Assembly: GCA_026413225.1 (NCBI GenBank)
Contig: CM048554.1
Span: 89,073,963-89,137,962, forward strand
Direction of reading: 5' to 3'
Source of the DNA: Otis tarda
Taxonomy: Eukaryota; Chordata; Aves; Otidiformes; Otididae
DNA: 64,000 nt
Numbering within the stretch: the first letter of the stretch is position 1; each line of letters opens with the position of its first letter. Both the position numbers and the translations under genes were made by a program. This document shows positions 53,701 to 64,000 of the stretch, piece after piece. The notes beneath the pieces are model-generated. The model was not told the DNA's origin. It did no database searches and saw only the letters and a list, made by a program, of their open reading frames with translations.

Positions 53701-56700
53701 GGCTGATTGGCTCTGAAACTGGTGTTTTCTTGGTCTTTAGAACATCTTGGCAAATCAAACTTTTCAGGTAAAATAAACATATTAACAAATGGATGTATCC
53801 ATTGTAGATCATCAGGTGCCTGTCTTAAAAACAAGTACATTTCTGAAATTTCCAAAGCACCTATGTGGATCTTGGTTCATATTCTGAATGCTCTTCATGT
53901 AGCCTGGTCTTCTAGATTGGATGCCCATGTCAGAAGATCATGTTTAAGGAAACCTTGTGCTTATTATGATAACTGGTAGGTGGGATCCATGTGGGTAATT
54001 ACTGAAAGAATACAGAAGGGCTACTTAACCTACAGCAAGCAGACTTCCTGAAAAGCTTTGTTTGCATGGATTAGTAACTCTTTTTCCTAGTGTTAAATCT
54101 CTGTGTTTCTGGGCTCCTTGAATCCTGAAGGAATAGGGGTAAACAAGATATTCGTACAGGGCAGGACACTCCTTTGGGCAATGCCAAAGCAGCCCAGTCT
54201 TACTTACCTAAGCTGAATAAACTCCAAAGGTTAGAATCCAAGTTAGGAATTCACCTTAAAGTTGCAGGGTTACTGCATATGAAAGCAGTCACGGCTGTGT
54301 TAGGCATTGAGCCTGTGAAGCGTAGCTGGGATTCGCTCAGGGCCGTGGTGCTACCTTACAGTATCTGTACATGGCTAGAGGACTCTATGTAGCGTACAGT
54401 GTGGGCCCTCTTTCAGTCCACATGCAGCACAAAATCCTCTGAAAACTTGCGTACACAGCACCCAGAACGCCCTTGTTCATGCTTGAAGAACTTTACCCGT
54501 TGTGCCAAAAATGCCTGGTGGGAACCAAAAAACCATTGCGGGTCACTGCAAGGGCCTGCAAAGGGCAAGACTTAGTTTGTCACCGTGATTGCTGGCTGAA
54601 TGGACTTGGTGAAATTGTGAATCTAGTAGAGGCTGTAACTTTTGGAGAAGCACATTTTCTCTGGAGTGTGTAAAAGTGTCTAATTTCAGAAATGCTTGTG
54701 AGTATTTATTTAGGTAGAATCACTTGTGGCTGCTAGGCGCATATTTTTAAAACATGAGTCAAACAATTCAGAAGCTAGAAATCCAGGTCAGACTTGACAT
54801 CTCTGTAAAAGACTTCATTCAACCTGTGAAAGATCACGCAGCATTTTGGTTTAATCATCAGTTTTTATTGTGGTGCAAAAGCTGTTTGTTCTGCCTTTCC
54901 CCGTTCCGCTGGTAGCAGTGGTCTTTGGTGCCTGTGAGTCTGGGACATCAGACAATTACGTTAATATGACACACTTCCTATTGAGATGTATGTGTTTTTT
55001 GGTGTTTTTTTTTTTCTTTTTTTTTTTTTCTGAAGAACTGTAATAATTGTCTATTAAATAGCCAGCAATATCTGGCTAATAGACTTTGATTTTAATCAAG
55101 AAAGGTAATATTTATGCAGAGATAAGAAAAGCCATCCCTGGTCCTCTGTGTTGGTCTTCACTACTTCTAGAAACTGCTTGTAATTTCATTTGTTTCTTAG
55201 GATATTGAACTAAAACATGAGTAATGTAAAATTGTGTGTGTCTTTGTGAAGATACATGAGAAGAACTAAATAAGTTTAGTATTTTACTGCTTGTTGGGAT
55301 CAAATATCTAAGACTGCAATATGGGGAAGTGATCTATGAAGAGCCCATTTGAGCAGAAACAAATTTCTTTTAAAAACAGTGCAGCCATTCATCCATCAGA
55401 AAAGTTTTAATGGCCTCATAGCCTCATTAAAAAAGCTTTGCTAAACCCATCTAATGTAAACATAGTTTATGATGACAAAAGAACAACTTTGCTGGCAGAA
55501 CATGACATTACAGTAAGCAATACATAACTGAACTACTTTCCCCCTCATGATATAACTGAAAAGCCATTATGATTTTGTTATTTAAAAAAGGAATCGATCA
55601 TCCCACCCACACTCTGCAGTACAAAGCTGGTAAAAATTGTAGTGCAGGCCTAGGATGATACAGTGAAAGAAAAACAGCTCAACAGTATAGAGATAGATAT
55701 ATTAGTAATAAAAATGGTCTTTTCCTCATATGAGCCACAAGAAACTTCTTTATACAGCTTTAAAACATACAGGCAAGAAAAAAAAGGCTTCTTAATTTTC
55801 TTTTTAAAGCTATATTTAAACTACTTTGATCTATAGCTAATTCTTTGAAAGCACTGACAAAGTTGTGAGTGTTGTTGCTGAACAACATTTGGGACAGCCA
55901 TAACTTGACTGGGATTAGTGGACCAGAGAGAGCTTTTCAGCGTGTACTAGGCAGGATCAAACTGAGATCATTAAGGAATCTTTGTGCTACCCATAAACCA
56001 AAGCATAATGAGGTGAAATGTGTACCTCTCTGTTTATTTACGACTGTTGTATGGTTCTAAGAAAGACCCAAATAATGTTTTTCCCTGGTCAAAGAGGTAG
56101 CTTTATTGTCCTCCACTGGAAAGTTCATGTTGGTCCAGGAAGCAGGATTTGGACTTCATTTTGTTACAAAAACATGTTTTATTGCATTCTGAGTAATTTC
56201 CGTTGGCAAAAATTAGGCTTTTGAAAGAAGGGTAAATAACGCTTTGTGGAGCTTCAGCACCTCTCAAGGGAAACCTATCTCTCTTCATTAACTTATGAAA
56301 ACATAAAAATAGGAAATGTAGCTGTTTTTTATGCGTGGATTGTTGAATTATTGTCAGTACAGATGCCGCCTGTAGCTCTTAACAGCTGTTGGCTTATCTC
56401 TGTTGATTTCTGTTGATATATCACCATGCTTTGGCGACTGAAGCACTGAGATGCGGTTTGAAGTGAACTACTGCTCTGTGTCCAAACAGGAATAAGTAGA
56501 TTAAAGATGGAGTAAGTTCAGAGAGGAGAAATGGGTCAAGTAATGCAGCCGTTGCTTGAGTCTTCGACAGATTGTGTTGTGTGCTCCCTGAGATCCCTAG
56601 CTCCCACTGGGGAGAAATGGAAGTAGAGAGGACATCTCAGCCTCTGAGATGTAGTGCGATAACATTTTCACATGAGTGGTAGATGTATTGCTTTAATGTG

Positions 56701-58202
56701 TCAAGCACTGGTATCACTGTCTGTACTAGCTCATCTTTCATCTACTATCACATAAATTTTGCGGTGCTATGTAAATATGAGGTTGCTTGTGCTGCTCTGA
56801 GGACCTTCATTCCTCTATAGAAGGAAATAAACTAGAGATGAAATGATTGTTGAAATATTTAACAAAGCCATGTGGCAGGAATAAGTGTGAGATGTATGTA
56901 TCTGGGACTTGCCACTGTACATACCCTGTGCTCCATGGAATTTTTTTTTTTTTTATTCAAAAGCAGGAATTGGCAGAAAGTTACAAGCAGATTTTAGATG
57001 GCTTTGCTACTGTGAAACATTGATTGCTGATGACCATTTCCATTCCAACTATTTTCTTTTAAAGTCAATGAGAGAGTTTGACAATGGAAGAATAGTTTCT
57101 TATCAGAAAACGTGTACGTTTGGGAGATCATGACTTACACAGTGTTGTGCTGTTTGGAAAGTTGTATCTGTTCTAAGCTTTTGGCACTATCATTTGGAGT
57201 GGATTTGTTGCTCATGGTGGATATAATGGTTGCTCCAGTGGACAAATTCAACATGATGCTTAAGTCTACACCTTCTGCACAGTAGGGATCTTGTCTTTTT
57301 CTTTTGCTTGGCGTGAGATGAATAGGTACATGGTTGGAACAATCCACTGAGTTTTGTATGCATGTATGTGTGTTTTAAAATAAATCAGGTGAACAAGGAA
57401 CGTCAGCTCTGAAGCTCTTCCAGTCTCTGGAATGCAGTTTAAGCTGGATATCTGTATGCAAAATATGCACTACTAGGACTACCCATGGACTACTAGGACA
57501 TGGGCCCTTATTTTTTTCTGTTCATAAGGCCGCAGACAAGCCAGCTGCATGCTTTTTTGCACACTAATGGCTAGTTGGCTTGGAAAATTGTGGTTAATAA
57601 GCAAACGCACTGTTACTTGGTTTTTGAGACTGTTGAGTCTTAAGATGGTAGAGTGCCTTGCCCAGCAAGAGTGCCTAGTCTCACTAGATTCTGAAAGTGG
57701 ATTTGTGACATGAACAAATCACTATACAGCGAATAAGTAAGAAAAGAAAACAAAAATGGTCACTAAGAAGTCACATGCTGAAGGGTCTGTATTTGACATG
57801 ATGGATCTAGTGTGCTCCCTAGCTGTTCCTGTCATGCTGTGTGACACTTTTCTAAAAAGTCCTCTGCTCCCTACCTGTTAAAATGGATGTACTACATAAG
57901 ATATTTGTCATTTATCAGCAGGCAGGTGATGGGCAGGGAGATGGATGGCACCGTTGCATACATTCTGTGAGATCTACGCTCATGCCAGTGGCATGACAAG
58001 TTAACAGTGAACATCTGAGTTGCTGTAATTATTCACGTGCATACTATAAGCCCATGGCAAACATAAGGTAATATGGTGTACCAAATGGAAGAATTTTTAA
58101 ATATAACTTGTATGACTTTGTACAGAAGTACAGAAAATCCCTGGGCATGCAATAATCTAAATTGTGTGTCTCAGCTGCATCACTTCACTGGGGGTAAAAT
58201 AA

Positions 58203-58222
58203 AAAAATAAAAAAAAAAAAGT
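58203..58222 (+). repeat. A-rich low-complexity tract
   Basis: aaaaaaataaaaaaaaaaaag-type tract. Confidence 0.85.
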
Positions 58223-59029
58223 AATGAAACAAAAGCATGTATTCAGTATTACTGGCACAGACTGAGACAGCAGTATTGCCAGATACAACTCTTGCTAACA
58301 CAGGTGGCATCCTTACCACATTGACTTCTGTGGGACTTTTGGTTATTGCAACACATCAAGATTTCACTGTTTGTTCTTGCTCTGTCCCACACTCACTTGA
58401 AAGTTAAAAAGATAAACACTTGAATGCACCCACTGACTTCAACAGCTCTATCCATGTGTGTAACCTTAGGTGTGTGCTGAGCTGGGATTGCCTCTCCTGA
58501 GTGAGGAGCACCCACTCTGCAGCACTGTTTCCTACCGAACTGCGTAGTCTTCTTGTTTGCAGGCTCCCGAATTTCAGTGCAGATGTTCAAATGAATATTC
58601 AGATACAGTAACTTCATTCAGAGCCAAAAAGAGCTATTACTGACAATAGCATTAACAGTCTCACAATCCAGTTTTTTTTTGGGCTGAGTTTATCAGGACG
58701 GACTCTGAAGACAATCTCATCTCAATGAAAGAGTTGTTCTAGTTTAAATTGGTTGAGAAAGTTTGTTTAGTCAAATACATTCCATCCTCTGTGTGGATAC
58801 TGCAAATAAAATGAAGGGCTTCCATGGCAGATTTTGTAGTATAATCAAACCAGTTTTTAAACTCAAAGAAACAAGACAGTCTGGCCAGATGGCATTGAAT
58901 TTATTCCCTGCTCTACTCTGAGGCTTCCTATAGGAATTTGAGGTATGCTTCAAACCTGACTATTTAATTTTTGCCCGAGCTGAGGATTGCAATGCTCTGG
59001 CTATTCTGGAACTAGGAGCAAGCCCCGTT

Positions 59030-59125
59030 TACCCTCAGTGTTGTTGGTGCTTATGCCTATGTTTGCAGAATGGGGATAACAGCACTTCCTACCTCACAGA
59101 AGTCTTGTAAGGAGACATCCATCAT
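59030..59125 (+). mobile_element. MIR-like SINE fragment
   Basis: gcagaatggggataacagcacttcctacctcacag (59065-59099), then aagtcttgtaaggag, closely follows the MIR sequence around 'aaaatggggataataatagtacctacctcatagggttgttgtgagga'. Plus orientation, truncated both ends. MIR elements predate the amniote radiation and are sparse in birds. Confidence 0.65.
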
Positions 59126-62100
59126 CAGTAGCAAGCAGCCCAGATATTGCAAAAACAGTCACCATATAGGTTCTGAAGACAGTTAAATTTGTTCACTTAG
59201 CTCAGATGGACCAAACCACTGCATGCCAAGAAGAGTTCTGAGTTCATGAGAAGCCCTGATGGACTATATTTAGCATTGCCCTTTTTTTTTTCCAGCTATC
59301 TCTTCCAGGGGCAAAACTGCCCAGTGTTTGTCTGTCAGCAGTTTTGTCATTCATCTTTTATTGTTGTGAGTCCTGACAATCCTAGTCATCTATCCATGCA
59401 CAAGACCATGATGGATTAATTGCTCAGGCATAATGGTGGGCTTACAGAAAATTCAAGACTCAGACCAAGGTTCAATGAAGTTTTTGTTTGCAAACCTGTT
59501 GAGCATCTTTCTGTAAGGAAGAGCAAAATCTCTACCAGCCTGTTGTTGCTAATGGTCTACATAAAATCTAAATTACAATAGGAAATTTGAAGAAGAAATA
59601 AGGGGGGAAATGATTAAGTGTGGGCAAATTAAAGGATCCAGGATGTTGGTAATCTTCATAAAAGGAAAGTTTGAATTTGTTTCCAGCTTGCTTATGAGAT
59701 TTTTTTTTGTGATGTTATTCTCTTGTGCGTTCAGTACGTTTTTTTTTTTTTTTAAAAAAAAGTTCAACAGAGCTCCATCATGGTCATCATCACAAGCTCT
59801 TATTTGTTTGGCTCCAGAAAAGGAAGTATATCAAGCATTGTTTAATCAAAGGTAATTTTCTTTTTTTAAACTGTAATCCTTCATATTGTCTCACTCTGTA
59901 GATACTGCCAATAGGAAAGAAGGCTGTGTTAGCTACAGAAAAAAGAGTTGTTGTATGTGTTGGCAAAGGAAGTTCCTAATTATCCTTGCTGTTCTGCTTT
60001 GGAATTCTGTTTTTGAGGTGAGCTCCAGAGAAATTTCTTGGAACTCTGTGGGCTCTTGATGCTTTGAGATTTCCAGCCCACCACCTGGACGAGAACATAT
60101 AGGTCTGCATGTCAAGCCAAAGTCTTGCCTCTTATCTGTTATGCTGGAGAAGATTTATTGCCTTGGAAAAATGAGTTGCTCTCTATCCAGTTCTCTCGAA
60201 ATAGTGGCATTCCTAAGCTCGCTTCTTGGCACCAGCCAAGCAAATGCCAGGAAACTCGCAATGTTCTTACAGGCACAAGGCTTTTGCTTTGAATTTCCTG
60301 TATAAATTCTTTAAAAATCTCTCCCTGTCATTTACTGGTCTGAAAATTTAACTTTGTGTAGCAAATGGGGTATCTTCAAACAGGTGATTAAAGAAAAATA
60401 AAAGCCTTTACTGTTTCTAAGGTGGAGTTATTTTTTTAGTATTCCTATTAAACTATAGGGCTCCTGTATAACTACAAATGTTACAAAAAGTGACTAATTT
60501 CAGAACACCAAGCCTCCTTCCAGTTGCTTTCTTTACTCTGAAATATAGTTCTTTTACATTTTGAAGGCCTGTGTCCAGCTTGTGAAAATTTATTAATTTC
60601 GATAAACCATATCTGTTGTTGTTCCATGCATTGTACTTCCATCAAATAAGAGAACTTAAAAAGCTTGGGATGGGATACTGCCAAGGATATGGTCCCAAGA
60701 TAAACTGCAATTTTTTTTTAATAACCATATAAATGCCTTTTTCACCCAGTCTCCCACCCATATGAATCTTTGTGCTTTTCAGAGCACTTCATTTAACGTA
60801 AATGATCAAGAAAAATCTACTGTGAAATGTTGGAGTGATGGGGACTTTCTTTTTTAAAAAATGTACATTTTTTTTTCTTTAAGGACAAAATACCCTTTCT
60901 AAAAAGGCTTTTAGCACTTCATCTTTACCACTCTCTTTATTCTTTCCTTTTCCTCCTGGAATGCTGACAGGAAAAAACTGAACTATAAAATGCATTTTCA
61001 CTTCCTGCATTTCATTGTTTAGTGGAGTTATAGTGCTATGTGTTCTAGTTTTGGAAGCTTTTTATGGCTGCATGTAATCTCAGCATATATATAGCCTCAT
61101 ACTGCTGTGTTGCAATGCTCTTAGATGTCTTGCTGAATTACAGTCAGAATACTCAGAAATAAAATCTTGAATATCTGTAACTCACCCGAATATCTTCTCC
61201 CCAAAACTTAGCCCACTTCTCTCAGTGTATATTTTGAGTAATCTTGAGCAAATTGTGGAAACCATATGAGAAATTCAAAATGACAGTGGATTCCAGTCTC
61301 CCAGTCATCAGTGTTTTGAGGTCACCAAAGAAACACAAGTTAATTAGCCACCTAATATTTTGAGGAATGCTTAAATGGCAAGAACAAGATACTGATGACT
61401 GGGTCAATAGAAATGAAATATATGTAGGTTGTTGCCTGGATTCTTTGGTCATTTACTCCCCTGCAACCCATAAAATTTTTATAAAATTAAGTAATTTGCT
61501 TCTTCTAGTCTGGTAGCTGGCTGTACTTGGAAAAGTGGAGTCAAGAAAAAGTACAAACTGTGATGCTTGCATTCCAGTTTTCTGCAGAAGCATCCTGTGC
61601 ACCACGTCTGTCTCCCCAACTATGAGCTGAAACAAAGGGGCATGCCACTAATGTGAGCTCAAAGCCAAGCATCCTCTGTTCTTGCTGTCTGGTGACCTGG
61701 GCTAGACAGTGTGTTAGTTTTTCAAAACATATGAAGTATATCTAGCATGTAAAACAATGAAAAACAGCCAAACAGAGAACATTCAGAATTGTTCCCCAAA
61801 AGCTGTGAAAGCCTTGTGTGGGCAATGATGAAGAGCTGGGGGTTGATGAGAACTGAGGATGCCTCAACAGCTCCCCCTCCTTCCTCAAAGAGCTGTCTTT
61901 CTGCTGGGACTATCACACTCATCCTCCTCTGAACTGCCTCACAGGTATGTCCATGTCCCCCATGTTCCTAGCTGACGCTGACCCGCTAATGGGATTTCCT
62001 GGCCTGACAACACACAGCCACACGGCTACAGACTGGCCTGATGGCAGCAGTCTGGACTGAGTCCACTACAGTTCCATCCCATCCCCACAGGTGACTAGTG

Positions 62101-64000
62101 GGTCTGCTCTTGGGCTTCCTGATAGGAACATGACTGGGATCTACAGCTTGTTCCTCAAGTGAGCATTTTTGTGCCATCTGGATAAGTTAAGAGGAGCTCA
62201 ACATGTGGCTATTCTGGTGGAAGAGGCTGCCACTAGTCATAGCAATTTCTGCTTTTGAAATTGAGGGATTGTTTAACATTTAGCATTTGTTCACTGACTA
62301 ACAGAGACTCTGTTACAAAATACAGATGTCTGCACAGGAGTGTGTTCTCTGGTGCTCATAACAAAATCCTTGGTGTGGTGTTCAGGTTACTGACTTGTGG
62401 CTAGACTGGCCACCAAGTTGCCTTAGGAACCTTCCAAACCAAGGAGCTCAGGAACTGTCAGGGCTATATTGATTTGCTTTAATTCCCCTATGGAGGACAA
62501 AACGAGAAATATTGCATCACCCTCAGCAGATTTACTTGATTTTTGGTTTTAGTTATTGGTAAGGCTGAGATGAGTGGCTGCTTACTGCTTGCCTGCTCCC
62601 TCCACCACAAATGCAGACACCTGGGCATTCAGGCCATGGGCTGAAGTGGGGTAACTTGAACTTTCTTTGTACCTGTTATTTCAGAGCTGCAAACATGCTG
62701 AGCTCAGGGCTTTCTATTCCCTGACCAACCTGGAAATGCCAGGGAAGATTCAAATTTGCAAATCATTTTGCTAGAGAGACTGGTTAGCCTGACCCCAGCT
62801 ATATGCAAATTATTTGTTTGCATAGGCAGGGACTAAAAGCCTAAATTGTACATTTAATATCATTAAAAAGAAAAAAATCATAAGGCAAATACAACTTTTT
62901 CCCTCAGTCTTTGCTCCCTCTGGCAGAGACCAGGGATACAGTGAGAGAAGCGATGTGTTCTCTCCCACAGGACCTGAAGGGGCTCAGGAGGAGCCTGAGG
63001 AAGAAAATGGTTTGTAGTTTTGTCAGAAATGCGGTGGTTCTTTGTCTGCTTCTGGTGACCTTTGTCACTTCCTCTACTGCTCTACAGGCAACACCACAAT
63101 GACATAAGTGACCTTGTACAGTCCCACCAGTCTGGGTAGATGAAACCCAGAGAACTGGATATTTGGTCTGTTTTATTGCTGCTGCTTAGTAAACTCTGAG
63201 TCAGAGTGTAGAAAACTAGAAACTGGAAAGTATAATTTATCTGCAGAAGAGAAAACTGATCCTCATACCATTAGTGTCACCATAGGATCCTCTTCCAAAG
63301 TTTTCTTTTGTTATTGTATCCAAGGGTTGGAGATCCGTTGACTGTTTATAGGTAATTTTATTATAAGATGGCCCGATAACTGTGCTTCTCCTCTTTCACA
63401 GTACAGCTGTAAATATAGTTCTAATAAAGACATATCTTTTAAGGCATTTATATATACATATTTAGGCTAATAGAATTCCTCAGTTTCACCAGTTTGCTGT
63501 AAGAAACAGTTGACCTTTTCTCTTTTCCTCTGCTCTTCTGTTGCTCTACTGTATGTAACTGTGTTCCTCCTAATGTATATCACATCAGGAATGAGCATCC
63601 TCGCAGGTATTGAAGGCCTTGCCAACGTCATTTGTCATCCCTAAGGAAGTGCAGCTCAGCCATGTGCATCCTAATAGGCTTTGGGAAGAAAATATACTTC
63701 AAGCAAAAGGTCAAGAAGGAGCAGCTGCAGCAGGCTGATAGCCAGTTGCAATAAGAGATCAAACACAGCTGGACAAATGCAAACAACCAAACAGTGTGGA
63801 AGCACCAGGCTGTGGTAAATCATGTACAGTAGCAGAGACCCCTTCTGCCCTGAAAACGTACTTGATCTTGAGGCTAGTCTTAATTATTTTCCCAAAATTG
63901 TCAAGTTTAAGGTCTATCAATCATATGTTTTTTCGGAGCAGTTTCCAAAGGAATAGAAAGGTAACCTTACTGTGTCAGGAGGGAGCTCTAGAATCACATG
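59126..64000. other. Intergenic, nothing recognised except octamer-like motifs
   Basis: AT-rich with T-runs (59281-59292, 59738-59753). Octamer-like motif cluster near 62754-62824. No gene, young repeat or RNA recognised. Confidence 0.6.
62754..62824. promoter_or_regulatory. Cluster of POU/octamer-like motifs
   Basis: ATTTGCAAAT (62754-62763) and, 38 bases on, an inverted repeat TATGCAAA (62802-62809)-7 nt-TTTGCATA (62817-62824) that contains the octamer ATGCAAAT. Three octamer-like sites within 71 bases could bind POU factors; function unknown. Confidence 0.3.

Larger units (their letters stand above)
47067..58984. other. Intergenic, AT-rich, no gene recognised
   Basis: About 12 kb without recognised genes or young repeats. 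AT-rich stretches with ATTA-type motifs at about 47300-47700, 51420-51860 and 55320-55600 have the look of conserved noncoding elements. Minus-strand frames at 50321-50659, 50877-51245, 51965-52234 (with one hydrophobic segment) and 53574-53855 have no domain or consistent splice support. Confidence 0.55.

Noticed and set aside
53574-53855. Minus-strand 93-codon frame (APDDLQWIHPFVNMF...) behind an AG
   Set aside because: Looks protein-like, but no convincing donor and no neighbours in phase; kept out for lack of support.
1-64000. A defence system, operon, CRISPR array or phage
   Set aside because: Spliced vertebrate gene, CR1 LINEs and LTR show this is animal nuclear DNA; no such structure is present.

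Overview
The window reads as a nuclear genome segment from a bird. It is AT-rich, it carries several CR1 retrotransposon copies with the avian 3' end (ATTCTATGATTCT-type), and it holds an endogenous-retrovirus LTR of a GC-rich type I associate with songbirds. The songbird placement is a weaker inference than 'bird'.

Positions 1 to about 29.8 kb hold the 3' part of one plus-strand gene, IBTK (inhibitor of Bruton tyrosine kinase, a CUL3 ubiquitin-ligase adaptor). Thirteen coding exons can be placed to the base. They join in phase without a stop into 1,596 nt, or 531 codons plus TAA at 28519-28521. They encode the end of the second BTB domain, a BACK-like helical region, a basic NLS-like patch, a long Ser/Pro-rich disordered stretch, and a conserved C-terminal helical tail. 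The 5' half (ankyrin repeats, RCC1 repeats, first BTB) lies upstream of the window. Candidate poly(A) signals lie at 28630, 29319 and 29751. The introns contain CR1 copies, an ancient CR1/L3 fragment and a GC-rich block of unknown origin.

From about 29.8 kb to the end I find no gene I can name. In other amniotes TENT5A (FAM46A) lies beyond IBTK on this side, so this is probably the IBTK-TENT5A intergenic interval. It holds CR1 fragments (30.8, 36.8, 46.4, 46.8 kb), a complete solo LTR with a 5-bp target duplication (44,695-45,833), a MIR-like SINE core (59.1 kb), and AT-rich stretches that look like conserved noncoding elements. On the minus strand at 31-43 kb several protein-like frames are broken by stops. 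The best are a coiled-coil-like pseudogene candidate (41.95-43.3 kb) and a cysteine-rich terminal-exon candidate with good splice signals (39.55-39.76 kb). I could not assign either to a family.

No tRNA, rRNA, CRISPR array, operon or bacterial feature is present. Most other open frames in the window fit chance expectation for its size.
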